In this document: positions 36,098 through 44,636 of the stretch, piece after piece | How positions within the stretch are numbered: the first letter of the stretch is position 1 | Layout: every line of letters begins with the position of its first letter | Origin: Aquificota bacterium | Lineage (GTDB): Bacteria; Aquificota; Aquificia; Aquificales; Aquificaceae | Assembly (NCBI GenBank): GCA_018771605.1 | Contig: CP076324.1 | Span: 186,001 to 250,000, forward strand | Direction: 5' to 3' | DNA: 64,000 bases | Program-made: the position numbers and the translations under genes | The notes under the pieces: model-generated | Seen by the model: only the letters and a program-made list of their open reading frames with translations | Databases searched by the model: none | Told to the model about the DNA's origin: nothing

Positions 36098-36700
36098 ATG
36101 AACGTAGAGTTTATAGGTAAGGGTATTGAATGGACAGATTCTATGAAAGCCTTTGTGGAAGGCAAACTTGAAAGGTTTAAGAGGTTTCTCAAAGAAGCTG
36201 ATGAAGACCAAGTAGAAGTGGTAGTTACCCTTTCCACTTCAAGGGCAAAACAAAAGGATTTTGCAGGCGATAGCAGGCCCACCTTATACAGGGTAGACAT
36301 GGACATTTATCTAAAAACGTGGGGTGGTGGTGCCTTGCACGCTTGGGATGAAGATACTGACCCATTCTCCGCCCTTGACAGGGTAATGGATGAAATAGAA
36401 AGACAGTTAATAAAGTTAAAACAAAGGAGGCTTGAACTAAGGAGAAAAGGACACAAGATAAAAGAAGAAATGATAATGGAAGAGATCCTTCCTCATGAAG
36501 AAAGAGAAAAGCCTCTAATAATTGAAGAAGAGCTGGTAATAGAAAAGCCTATGAGTGTGGAGGATGCTATCTTTGAACTTCAAGATTCTGGCGTTTACTT
36601 TTTACCTTTTGTAGATATAAGCACGGGAACGTTAAAAATAGCCTACAGGAAAAGGGGCGGCAACTTTGGAGTTATAAATACAAAATGTAAAGGCATGTAA
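36098..36700 (+). CDS. hpf: Ribosome hibernation-promoting factor, long form
   Basis: 200 residues: N-terminal HPF domain (1-105) and the separate C-terminal dimerisation domain (~145-195: MSVEDAIFELQDSGVYFLPFVD). The long form pairs 70S ribosomes to 100S particles in slow growth. An AAAAGGAGG site precedes the ATG. The middle linker is charged (KIKEEMIMEEILPHEERE). Confidence 0.95.
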   Translation: MNVEFIGKGIEWTDSMKAFVEGKLERFKRFLKEADEDQVEVVVTLSTSRAKQKDFAGDSRPTLYRVDMDIYLKTWGGGALHAWDEDTDPFSALDRVMDEIERQLIKLKQRRLELRRKGHKIKEEMIMEEILPHEEREKPLIIEEELVIEKPMSVEDAIFELQDSGVYFLPFVDISTGTLKIAYRKRGGNFGVINTKCKGM

Positions 36701-36725
36701 AAAAAGGGGCTGCCCTTATGGGCAG
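36698..36725 (-). terminator. Intrinsic terminator of the glycine-zipper gene
   Basis: On the minus strand CTGCCC-ATAA-GGGCAG, then CCCC and a run of T. The gene's own TAA stop lies in the hairpin loop. It faces the end of hpf and may also affect that gene. Confidence 0.75.
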
Positions 36726-37114
36726 ACCTCCTTCTCTTCTACCTTTGCCACTTTGCCGTTTTGATAATAGGTGGTCTTTACTATCTTGCAGTTTCCTTTT
36801 GAGGCAACTGGCTCAGCTACTACCTTTTGAGTGCCATCCTCCGACCTGTACTCTACTGGCCTGTTTTGCATGGCCGCTTCCCTTGATGCCCTTGCAGCTA
36901 TCTCTGTTATTGTTCCGCCTATAACCGCACCAAGAACGCCACCGATAACAGCACCACGCCAACGGTTATTTTTGTCTATAAGTGCGCCAGCTATGGCACC
37001 GCCCGCCGCTCCTATGCCTGCTCCCTCATAGGTCCTTTGCGTGGTTACCTGACCACAAGAAAAGACAAATCCTAAACTAAATACTCCAAAGAGTATAAGT
37101 GCCTTCTTTCTCAT
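36716..37114 (-). CDS. Glycine-zipper outer-membrane lipoprotein
   Basis: 132 residues. Lipobox GFVFSCG (Cys 20). A glycine zipper (GAGIGAAGGAIAGALI, then GAVIGGVLGAVIGG, ~31-67) forms a membrane-inserting hairpin as in 17-kDa surface antigen and YMGG proteins. The C-terminal part is charged, with two cysteines (NCKIVKTTYY, KEVCP). Possibly an envelope stress or outer-membrane integrity protein. Confidence 0.8.
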   Translation of the reverse strand: MRKKALILFGVFSLGFVFSCGQVTTQRTYEGAGIGAAGGAIAGALIDKNNRWRGAVIGGVLGAVIGGTITEIAARASREAAMQNRPVEYRSEDGTQKVVAEPVASKGNCKIVKTTYYQNGKVAKVEEKEVCP

Positions 37115-37137
37115 GTTTCACCTCCTTTACATAACAA

Positions 37138-37869
37138 TTATAGGTTTCTTTTCATTAAAAAACCATTAAAAATTCCAAGGGATTGTATAGCTTTCTCATC
37201 AAGGTCATATTGTAAGCATGAAGTAAAATATTCAACCAAAAAGCTTTGATTAAAACCATTTACCTTTATTCTTCCTTGCATAAGGTCTTTGAAAAACAAA
37301 TCCTTGGACGTAGAACATTGTTTAGCTATATAATCACAAAGCCAAGTGGGTGCATCCCTCCTGACTAAAAAAAGAGCAAAGACAAAAGGAAGTCTATGTC
37401 GTTTAAACCACTCCTCACCCAGGTCATATACATACTGCCATTTTCCAAGAGACTTCTCAATCATAGCCTCATCACCTATAAGCATGATGGCATCCGCCTT
37501 AGACCTGTCTTTAACAAGCTCGGGACTGTTGCCGTATATAACCTTAACAACGTACATAGCAAGCTCCTTAGAGGTTAGAGAAGCAGGCGTCAGGTAAAGG
37601 CTTTTTATATCCTCAAGGGGTCTATTAGAGAAGATAAGTACAGAACAGGCCCTTTCTCTTGATGCTATACACACCTTAGGAACAATCAAGTAGTCCTCTT
37701 TATGAAAAAGATATTCCACAGAAGAAACTATACCCGCATGTAGCTCTCCTTTTCTTAGCCTGTCTACCAGTTCTGAGGGATGGCCTTCTACTAAGACTGT
37801 TTGTGAAGTATCCCATTTATAAAAGAGGGGTAGAGTATTAAGGTAGCCAATCTTACCAACCTTTATCAT
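37138..37869 (-). CDS. mqnA: Chorismate dehydratase MqnA
   Basis: 243 residues starting MIKVGKIGYLNTLPLFY, the MqnA signature. The ATG at 37869 overlaps the trpD stop by one base. It makes 3-enolpyruvylbenzoate from chorismate, the first step of the futalosine menaquinone route, which Aquificales use for their menathioquinone. Being next to trpD, which also draws on chorismate, may be meaningful. Confidence 0.9.
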   Translation of the reverse strand: MIKVGKIGYLNTLPLFYKWDTSQTVLVEGHPSELVDRLRKGELHAGIVSSVEYLFHKEDYLIVPKVCIASRERACSVLIFSNRPLEDIKSLYLTPASLTSKELAMYVVKVIYGNSPELVKDRSKADAIMLIGDEAMIEKSLGKWQYVYDLGEEWFKRHRLPFVFALFLVRRDAPTWLCDYIAKQCSTSKDLFFKDLMQGRIKVNGFNQSFLVEYFTSCLQYDLDEKAIQSLGIFNGFLMKRNL

Positions 37870-38882
37870 CAAAGGCTTTTGGACAGTTCTATAAAGGCTT
37901 GAAGCTTTTGGTAAGCCTTTCCAGAATGTATGGACTCTTTTGCCATCTCAAGGGCCAATTCTTTATCATCTGTCAATCCAGAAACCATTATGCCAAATAT
38001 AGAGTTTAATAAGACTATATGATAGGCAGGAGAGACTTCACCCTTAAGAATTGAAAGAACCATCTTTGCGCTCTCTTCCACAGAAGACACTCTTATATAA
38101 TCCACAGGATAGGTCTTAAAGCCAAGCTCTTCCGGATGGAAGTCATACAGAAAAACTTCTCCATCTTTTAGCTCAGCTATACGCGTGGGCGCGCTAATGG
38201 AAACTTCATCTATACCATCCTTTCCATGCACCACAAAGGCCCTTTTTATACCCAATCCCTTCAAAGCAAAGGCCACCTTATCTACAAAGCTATCGGAGAA
38301 AACTCCAATAAGCTGTCTTTTGGCGCCCGCCGGGTTTGAAAGGGGGCCTATAAGGTTAAAAATAGACCTAATGCCTACTTCTCTCCTTGGCCCTATAACC
38401 CTCTTCATGGCAGGATGAAAGTTGGGGGCAAACATAAAGCCTATGCCTATTTCTTCTATCATTCTCTTTACCTGCTGTGGGCCGAGGTCTATCTTTGCAC
38501 CCAGATACTCCAATAGGTCCGCACTGCCACTTTTAGAGGATATGGACCTATTTCCATGCTTTGCCACCTTTATGCCCACGCCTGCAAGAACAAAAGCGAC
38601 AGTGGTAGAAACGTTAAAGGTTCCCGACATATCTCCACCAGTACCGCACGTATCCACCAAGTTTTCCTTGTCTTCTATATCCACCTTTGTGGCCTTTTCT
38701 CTAAAAAAGCTTGCAGCACCCTCTATCTCCTCTGGTGTTTCTCCCTTCATCTTAGTGCCCATAATAAAAGCACCTATCTGGGCATCTGTTGCCCTACCTT
38801 CTGTAATCTCTTCTAAGGCCTGCCTTACCTCTTCCTTGGTAAGATTTTCAAACTCGGAGAGCTTTTTTAGAAGATCCTTCAT
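37869..38882 (-). CDS. trpD: Anthranilate phosphoribosyltransferase
   Basis: 337 residues with the family signature: VDTCGTGGDMSGTFNVST (PRPP site, ~77-94), KHGNRSISSKSGSADLLEYLG (~107-127) and GFMFAPNFHPAMK (~153). It adds phosphoribose to anthranilate in tryptophan synthesis. No other trp gene is close. It is transcribed with mqnA. Confidence 0.97.
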   Translation of the reverse strand: MKDLLKKLSEFENLTKEEVRQALEEITEGRATDAQIGAFIMGTKMKGETPEEIEGAASFFREKATKVDIEDKENLVDTCGTGGDMSGTFNVSTTVAFVLAGVGIKVAKHGNRSISSKSGSADLLEYLGAKIDLGPQQVKRMIEEIGIGFMFAPNFHPAMKRVIGPRREVGIRSIFNLIGPLSNPAGAKRQLIGVFSDSFVDKVAFALKGLGIKRAFVVHGKDGIDEVSISAPTRIAELKDGEVFLYDFHPEELGFKTYPVDYIRVSSVEESAKMVLSILKGEVSPAYHIVLLNSIFGIMVSGLTDDKELALEMAKESIHSGKAYQKLQAFIELSKSL

Positions 38883-38967
38883 AGTTTAAAATTTTAAACC
38901 ATTAAGCTCCAATCCTTCTAAAAGTTCAAGGCATGTTAAATAAAAACCCTTTTATGATATTTAAGCT

Positions 38968-39981
38968 ATGGAGCTTTTAAAGCTTGTAAGGGCCTCCGGG
39001 TGAGCCAGTAAGCTGGGTCCGGCGGACCTAGAAAACTTAATAAGGGGGCTGGACCTATATGTTGATGAGCACACCCTTGTGGGTGTGGGTGATGATGCGG
39101 GAGTTTACGCATACGGAGGAAAGGTATATGTGCATACGGTAGACTTTATAACCCCTATACTAAACGACCCATACCTATGGGGTGCCATATCTACCGTCAA
39201 CTCCCTAAGCGATGTTTATGCCATGGGTTGCAAGCCACTTAATGCCCTTGCCATTGTGGGCTTTAATAACTGCGACCTTGATATTGGAGTTTTAAGGGAA
39301 GTTATGAAAGGTTGTGCGGACAAGCTAAAAGAGGCTAAAACGGTATTATTGGGAGGACACACAATTGATGACAAAGAACCCAAGTTTGGTCTTGCGGTGA
39401 TGGGGGTGTGTGAAGGTGGTAAATATCTCACGCAAGAGGGGGCAAAGCCCGGCGACCTTTTGGCCCTAACAAAGCCCATAGGTGTAGGCATCCTTACAAA
39501 GGCTATAAAGGAAGGAAGGCTAAAGGAGGAAGATATAAGGCATGCCATTGATTATATGCTCATGCTTAACGACAAAGCATCTTTACTTACAAGAGAGTTT
39601 GCAAGCGCTTGCACAGATGTAACGGGCTTTGGCCTTCTGGGCCATGCCTACAACATAGCAAGAAGGTCTAAGGTGAGGTTATACATAGATTTTTCAAAAG
39701 TTCCAATCTATGAAGAGTCCATGAGGTTTGTAAAAGAGAAGGTCTATCCTAAGGGAGCTATGGATAATTACAACTTTGTTAGGGATTACCTTATGGTGGA
39801 GGGCTTGGAGTCTTGGGAGCTTTTGGTTCTTTCTGACCCTGTCACCTCTGGAGGGCTACTTTTTAGCTTTCCAAGAGAAAGACTCCAAGACCTTGAAAAG
39901 AAAGCCCAAGAGCTGGGCATTAAACTTTGGATAATAGGGGGTGTGGAGGAAGGGGAAGGGCTTAGGGTCTATAAAGGTTAA
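38968..39981 (+). CDS. selD: Selenide,water dikinase with selenocysteine (in-frame UGA)
   Basis: The gene starts at the ATG at 38968, and codon 12 is TGA (39001-39003) in ASG-UGA-ASKLGP, exactly where SelD proteins have the catalytic Cys or Sec. Counting UGA as Sec gives 337 residues. The rest is ordinary Sel[22 protein letters not shown], and [13 protein letters not shown]. It makes selenophosphate from selenide and ATP, so it feeds its own synthesis. A hairpin (SECIS) follows the UGA. TATGAT is nine bases before the ATG, without a ribosome-binding site. An annotation that stops at the TGA would start at 39079 and lose the active site. Confidence 0.95.
39001..39033 (+). promoter_or_regulatory. 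SECIS hairpin for selenocysteine insertion
   Basis: After the UGA, CTGGGTCC (39013-39020) pairs with GGACCTAG (39024-39031) across the loop GGC. The loop lies 17 bases after the UGA, within the spacing bacterial SelB needs. The stem also codes for protein (KLGPADLE). Confidence 0.8.
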
Positions 39982-41537
39982 ACCGTCCCTTCCCTTCTTA
40001 AGTTCTCCTTTGAAATTATATAGCTCTTCCTAAGCAAGGCTCTGTTTAAAGCATCCACAAAGCCGTTCACACTTGCTCTTATTATATCCACATCCACACC
40101 CCTTCCGCTTGCCTTTACACCATCAAGCTCAATAACAAGCCTGGATTCGGCTTGGGCATCCGTGTTGGGAGTTAGGGCCTTTATGGAAAAGTCCAACAAC
40201 TTTGGCTCTATGTTAAGAGCCTTTTGAATGGCCTTTATTATGGCATCCACCGGGCCATTGCCTGTAGAGGTGGCCGTCCTCTCTTCGCCTCTGAATGTTA
40301 GAACCACAGTGGCCGTAGGCAAAAGCTTATCTCCTGTTTGAACCTGATAATGCAAGACCTTTATAGGCTCCTCTTCCTCATGCTTCATAAACTCCTCATA
40401 GACCAGTGCCTCTATATCTTCTTCATATACCTCCTTTTTCTTGTCCGCCAAAGCCTTAAACTTTTCAAAGATCCTATCCAAGTCCTCCTCTGAAAACTCA
40501 AAGCCAAGCTCCTTTAGCTTGCTTTTTAGCGCATGTCTTCCAGAGTGTTTTCCCAAAACTATCCTTGTGGAAGGAAAGCCCACATCCTCTGGGGACATGA
40601 TTTCATAAGTTAGAGGGTTTGCCAAAACGCCATGTTGGTGTATACCCGACTCGTGGGCAAAGGCGTTATCGCCCACCACCGCCTTGTTTGGCTGGACAAA
40701 GCTTCCCGTTATCCTGCACAATAGCCTACTGGTTTTGTATATCTCCTTTGTGTTTATGTTGGTGTATAGACCGCCAAAGAAGTCTTTCCTTACCTTGAGG
40801 GCCATAACGATCTCTTCCAAGGCTGCGTTCCCAGCCCTTTCACCTATGCCGTTTATAGTGCATTCCACCTGCCTTGCACCGTGCTTTACGGCCATAAGGG
40901 AGTTTGCCACAGCCATTCCAAGGTCATCATGACAATGGACGCTTATTATGGCCTTGTCTATGTTTGGTACATTGTTCCTTATATCCTCTATAAGCCTTGC
41001 AAACTCCTCCGGCACTGCATATCCAACCGTGTCTGGTATGTTTATCACAGTAGCTCCAGCCTTTATGGCAGTCTCTATAACCTTGTAAAGGAAATCCCTT
41101 TGGCTTCTTGTAGCATCTTCACAAGAAAACTCCACATCGTCGGTGAATTTCCTTGCAAACTCTACGGCCCTCTTTGCCCTTTCTAAGACCTCCTCTGGGG
41201 ACATCCTTAGCTTATACTTCATGTGTATTTCAGAAGTGGCTATAAAGGTGTGTATCCTTTTCCTTTCCGCAGGCCGTAGGGCTTCGCCCGCCAGCTCTAT
41301 ATCCTTTTCCAATGCCCTTGCAAGGGAACATATAGTTGGGCCCTTTACCTCGGTAGCTATTAGATTGACAGCCTCAAAATCGCCCTTTGACGCAGCCGCA
41401 AAGCCCGCCTCTATAACATCCACCCCAAGCCTTGCCAACTGGTGTGCCATTTGGAGCTTTTCTTCTGTAGTCATAGAAAATCCCGGTGCTTGCTCTCCAT
41501 CCCTTAAGGTGGTGTCAAAGATATAAACCCTTTCCAT
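39978..41537 (-). CDS. leuA: 2-Isopropylmalate synthase
   Basis: 519 residues. HMGL domain with [16 protein letters not shown] (7-22), [15 protein letters not shown] (~201) and [13 protein letters not shown], then the C-terminal LeuA regulatory domain (~390-519), which normally gives leucine inhibition. Citramalate synthase is a related alternative, but the catalytic part reads like LeuA. It has AGGAGG before the ATG and a full sigma-70 promoter. It overlaps the convergent selD by four bases. Confidence 0.94.
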   Translation of the reverse strand: MERVYIFDTTLRDGEQAPGFSMTTEEKLQMAHQLARLGVDVIEAGFAAASKGDFEAVNLIATEVKGPTICSLARALEKDIELAGEALRPAERKRIHTFIATSEIHMKYKLRMSPEEVLERAKRAVEFARKFTDDVEFSCEDATRSQRDFLYKVIETAIKAGATVINIPDTVGYAVPEEFARLIEDIRNNVPNIDKAIISVHCHDDLGMAVANSLMAVKHGARQVECTINGIGERAGNAALEEIVMALKVRKDFFGGLYTNINTKEIYKTSRLLCRITGSFVQPNKAVVGDNAFAHESGIHQHGVLANPLTYEIMSPEDVGFPSTRIVLGKHSGRHALKSKLKELGFEFSEEDLDRIFEKFKALADKKKEVYEEDIEALVYEEFMKHEEEEPIKVLHYQVQTGDKLLPTATVVLTFRGEERTATSTGNGPVDAIIKAIQKALNIEPKLLDFSIKALTPNTDAQAESRLVIELDGVKASGRGVDVDIIRASVNGFVDALNRALLRKSYIISKENLRREGTV

Positions 41538-41558
41538 CCTTTAACCTCCTATTAAATG

Positions 41559-41587
41559 ATAATAATTTGCAATTCATTCTTTGTCAA
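41559..41587 (-). promoter_or_regulatory. Sigma-70 promoter of leuA
   Basis: On the minus strand TTGACA (41582-41587), a 17-base spacer and TATTAT (41559-41564), about 20 bases before the leuA ATG. The TnpB element's target duplication ends at the first base of this -35, so the promoter was left intact. Confidence 0.8.
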
Positions 41588-41604
41588 GGGGAAGGCAGGG
41601 TGTT

Positions 41605-43092
41605 TCAAAAATAGCCCGTGCTTTCACACAGACCACCGCCCCCGCCCCCTGAAGCGGGAACTTGCGCCCTTCTCGGGTCTCCCCACAAGCCCCGAAAGAG
41701 AATATCTTTCAGGACAGAGAGGTCCCTTAGGACCTTCTCAGGGGAGAGTGCAGTCAGCACCACTACCTTGAGAACTTGCCATGGATTAAATCGGATACCT
41801 AAGCTTGTTCCTTCCAGAGACTCAGATACCCTCCATGACTCACTCTCAAGGCTTAAAGACTTTATTAATGCTTCTATTTCTTTCATATGCTTGACCTTCA
41901 AATAGGCATTCTTTACTTTCTCTTTTACATATTCTTTTAGCTCCTTTAATTCCTCTACGCTTAGCCTTTTTATAAGCTCCATATAATTCTTTGGCACTTT
42001 TTCTTTTAGCCCTAAGCCTTTTCTTGCTATCACATAGGCACTTGCTACATCCTTGCTTACCATATATTGTGGTGCATACTTTAACATGCCTATGATGGAT
42101 GTGTAGGCTGGATTTACTTCTATCACTTCTATGCCATTCCTTTTTGCAAGTAGCTTTATCCTTTCTAATAGCTTTCTGTAAGCAAAGTTATGCCTTATCC
42201 TTCTTGAAAGCCTCCCAGAATAATCTCCTTTTTTTCCTTTGTCTTTTATCCTTAACTTCTCTATAACTATTGCCTTTCCTTTCTCTTTGGCTAAGCTTAT
42301 AACTTTATGAGCGTATATCCATGTGTAGTAGTCTCTCTTATTGCTATTGCCACTTCCCAATTCTGGCATAGGTATTTCACCATAAGAAATAAGTCCGCCA
42401 CGTTCATCCGTTTCTGTCCAAGCTATGTGGTTTGGATAGGCGTTTAGGTCTATGCCTATTACTCCATAAGCTTTGGTTATCTCTATCTGTGGATATTCTT
42501 CCTCTATGGTGAAGTAAGCATACACATTGCCATCTCTTAGCTTTAGCTCTACCGTATATGCTCTTCCAGAAAAGGCTATCTCTTTAATCTTCTCTATCCT
42601 ATCCCCCGCACTTATCAAGGCATAAACACATTGCCTTTCTCCTGTGTTTATTCTAAGATAGGTCCTATCCTCTTTTACTTCTATCCTTGTGTTTTGGTTT
42701 CCTTTTGAGTGTTTTTGTCCTATGGAGTATAGATTGCCTTTTCTCCTCTCTTGGAATTGAATTTTTAACTTTTGGTAGTCTTTCCCGTTTATATGTCTTT
42801 TTTGCAATTTTCTAAAATTATCTCTTCCGCCAAATATAACCTTTTTTAAGCTTTCTCCTTTCTCTTTTCTTACTTTCATCAAGGTTTGTGCTTTAACAAT
42901 GGCTGAGTGTGAATATCTTGCGTTTAGTCCAAACACATTTTGAATTAACTTTCTTAAAGTGTTGATATCCATGCTTTCTAAAAGTCTTTTGTAGGCATAT
43001 CTCATAGCAGAAGACCATATTCTCATTAGGTTTAAGACCTTCTCTTTGTCTTGATAGTTTGAGAATAAAAGCTTAGTGCTTATGGTTATCAT
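41605..43092 (-). CDS. TnpB-family RuvC protein lacking the zinc ribbon
   Basis: 495 residues. The RuvC-like catalytic acids are visible: GIDLN (Asp 215), VIEKL (Glu 278) and KDVASAYVIARKGL (Asp 348). Between the last two, normal TnpB carries two CxxC pairs; here that stretch (NPAYTSIIGMLKYAPQY) has none, and the protein has only two cysteines (155 and 489). TnpB proteins are RNA-guided nucleases. The C-terminal ~80 codons (from ~414) coincide with the structured RNA, which explains the odd glycine-rich tail (PASGGGGGG). This matches the IS605 OrfB/TnpB-related group. Whether it cuts DNA is unknown. Confidence 0.82.
   Translation of the reverse strand: MITISTKLLFSNYQDKEKVLNLMRIWSSAMRYAYKRLLESMDINTLRKLIQNVFGLNARYSHSAIVKAQTLMKVRKEKGESLKKVIFGGRDNFRKLQKRHINGKDYQKLKIQFQERRKGNLYSIGQKHSKGNQNTRIEVKEDRTYLRINTGERQCVYALISAGDRIEKIKEIAFSGRAYTVELKLRDGNVYAYFTIEEEYPQIEITKAYGVIGIDLNAYPNHIAWTETDERGGLISYGEIPMPELGSGNSNKRDYYTWIYAHKVISLAKEKGKAIVIEKLRIKDKGKKGDYSGRLSRRIRHNFAYRKLLERIKLLAKRNGIEVIEVNPAYTSIIGMLKYAPQYMVSKDVASAYVIARKGLGLKEKVPKNYMELIKRLSVEELKELKEYVKEKVKNAYLKVKHMKEIEALIKSLSLESESWRVSESLEGTSLGIRFNPWQVLKVVVLTALSPEKVLRDLSVLKDILFRGLWGDPRRAQVPASGGGGGGLCESTGYF
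41608..41851 (-). ncRNA. Structured RNA overlapping the 3' end of tnpB (omega-RNA-like)
   Basis: Same architecture as the RNA at 138-381. Closing stem CCTTGAGA/TCTCAAGG (41844-41851 with 41766-41773), hairpin AGGTCC/GGACCT (41730-41735 with 41720-41725), hairpin CCTGAAAGA/TCTTTCGGG, hairpin CCCGC/GCGGG, and a final stem (41627-41634 with 41613-41620) followed by the T run of the TIR, which looks like a terminator. No separate promoter was identified, so it may be processed from the tnpB mRNA, as reported for other TnpB guide RNAs. Confidence 0.7.
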
Positions 43093-43099
43093 CTCTTTG

Positions 43100-43735
43100 T
43101 TATTTTAACATAACCGTAGGTAAAATGGATTTTTGAAACACCCTCAGGGGAAGGAAACACTCCCCCGTAGCCACCACTATCTTCCCATCTTTTCCAGAAA
43201 AAGCCAAAGCCTTACCCATAATATAGCACACACCCGCAAGCCAACAGGCTACAGCATCCAATTCATCTTGAGAGTAAGGCCTATCTTCCAGCTCAAAGGG
43301 TAAGCTTTTATACAGGCTAAGGATTGCATTTTTGTCTCTTCTGTCTATTCCCAAAAGGTCATACATGGCTCCAGGAAAGGTCTCCAAAACTTCTAAACCT
43401 TTTGACCTCAAAATACTCGCCAGCCTCATGCCTCTCTCTGTAAGCATCCTCATAGGTCCAAGGCTTATGGGAAAGAACCTGTATCCACTTTTCTTCAAAA
43501 GGCGGTCGCACTCCCTAAAATGAGGCCCCCTCTCTTCTATGCTCCTTCTTCCCTCTGGCAAAGACAGAGGAGCATCTATCATAACAAGCTTAAAGCCCTT
43601 TGAAATTTCCAGTATCTCCTCATCCGTGTATAGTGTGCCTACCACCAGTCTTTTATCCTTCAAAAAGGCATAGCCCGTTTTCCTCTTTGGACTTCCTGCA
43701 AGGTCAAGACCTAATACTCTCTCCCAGTCTTTCAA
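43100..43735 (-). CDS. DUF429 protein with C-terminus altered by the TnpB element
   Basis: 211 residues of the DUF429 family (predicted RNase H-like nuclease fold): GLDLAGSPKRKTGYAFL (~9-25), MIDAPLSLPEGRR (~52-64), TFPGAMYDLLG and QDELDAVACWLAG. The last residues RVFQKSILPTVMLK are translated from the element's inverted repeat. Removing element and one duplication gives ECFLPL then D-K-E and a TGA, so the original protein ended 10 residues earlier. The change is at the extreme end and probably tolerated. Function unknown. Confidence 0.8.
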   Translation of the reverse strand: MKDWERVLGLDLAGSPKRKTGYAFLKDKRLVVGTLYTDEEILEISKGFKLVMIDAPLSLPEGRRSIEERGPHFRECDRLLKKSGYRFFPISLGPMRMLTERGMRLASILRSKGLEVLETFPGAMYDLLGIDRRDKNAILSLYKSLPFELEDRPYSQDELDAVACWLAGVCYIMGKALAFSGKDGKIVVATGECFLPLRVFQKSILPTVMLK

Positions 43736-44636
43736 GGTAATCCCTTATCCCTTCCTCTAACCTATACCTTGGCTTGTAGCCCAAAAGCCTTTCCGCCTTT
43801 GATATATTAGCCTGAGTAAGCTTTTGGTAAAAGTCGTAGGGACAGTCAAAGTATTCCACCTCATAGCTTGTGCCAAGGTATCTGTTTAAAAGCTCCACAA
43901 TTTCGTTAAAGCTCCTTGCCTCTCCTGTGGCTATGTTAAAAATACCTGAGACATCCTTTTCTAAAGCCAAAAGGTTTGCCTCAATAACATCCTCTATATA
44001 AACAAAGTCCCTCTTCTGCTCCCCCCATTTGAAAAGCCTTGGCCTTTTTCCTTCCTTCATCTGCCTGTATAGCTGGTATATCATGCTTGCAGTCTTTCCC
44101 TTATACTGCTCACCGGGCCCATAGACGTTAAAGTATCTAAAGCCTACCACCTGAATATGTTTGTTCTCTTCCATAAAAGACAAGGCTATGTGGTCCATCA
44201 TGAGCTTGGAAAAGCCGTATACGTTCTCCGGTACCAAACCCTCTTCTTCCCTCATGGGAGGTTCTGTGTTTCCATAAACGCCTGCGGATGAGGCGTATAT
44301 TAGCTTGGCATTCCAATAGAGGCAAGCGTTTAATATATACCTTAGGCTGTCCGTGTTTACTTTCAGCATATTCCATTGGTCCTGCACGGTGGTATCTGTT
44401 ATGGCGCCTTTGTGAAAGACCACGTCAAAGGTAAAGTTATTTTTTAGCCATTCCCAAAGGCTGGAGTCTGAGAGGTCTCCCGTTATCACCTCTCCTTTGA
44501 AGCCCAAAAGGTTTTTAAAATGCCCAGAGGAGAAGTTGTCTAAAACATATACCTTTGCCCTTGGATAGCGCCTTTCAATAGCCTTTGCTAAGTTGGAACC
44601 TATAAAGCCTGCACCACCCGTTATCAAAACTCTCAT
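43704..44636 (-). CDS. rfaD: ADP-L-glycero-D-manno-heptose 6-epimerase
   Basis: 310 residues of the extended SDR family: NADP motif GGAGFIGSNLAKAIE (7-21), ASSAGVYGN, catalytic YxxxK-like ENVYGFSKLMMD (~137), and RYFNVYGPGEQYKGK. The YFNVYGP(G)E form and length match RfaD/HldD, which makes the heptose precursor of lipopolysaccharide. It overlaps DUF429 by 32 bases. A GT9 heptosyltransferase is at 26826. Confidence 0.9.
   Translation of the reverse strand: MRVLITGGAGFIGSNLAKAIERRYPRAKVYVLDNFSSGHFKNLLGFKGEVITGDLSDSSLWEWLKNNFTFDVVFHKGAITDTTVQDQWNMLKVNTDSLRYILNACLYWNAKLIYASSAGVYGNTEPPMREEEGLVPENVYGFSKLMMDHIALSFMEENKHIQVVGFRYFNVYGPGEQYKGKTASMIYQLYRQMKEGKRPRLFKWGEQKRDFVYIEDVIEANLLALEKDVSGIFNIATGEARSFNEIVELLNRYLGTSYEVEYFDCPYDFYQKLTQANISKAERLLGYKPRYRLEEGIRDYLERLGESIRS

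Larger units (their letters stand above)
41596..43145 (-). mobile_element. 1550-bp TIR element with a TnpB gene and an RNA
   Basis: The ends CAGGGTGTTTCAAAAAT (41596-41612) and, inverted, GAGGGTGTTTCAAAAAT (43129-43145) differ only at the first base. The direct repeat AGGGGAAGG flanks it (41587-41595 and 43146-43154), a 9-bp target duplication. TIRs with target duplication mean cut-and-paste by a DDE-type transposase, unlike IS200/IS605 elements, which have neither. No transposase is encoded, so it is moved in trans. Inside is one TnpB-family gene reading leftwards, with its stop codon within the TIR. The ancestral insertion site was the end of the DUF429 gene. Confidence 0.88.

Noticed and set aside
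39079-39981. SelD starting at the first ATG after the TGA
   Set aside because: It would lose the catalytic loop; the frame upstream of the TGA matches SelD and a SECIS-like hairpin is present.
41596-43145. Classical IS200/IS605 insertion sequence
   Set aside because: There is no TnpA, and the element has inverted repeats and a 9-bp target duplication, which IS200/IS605 elements do not make.
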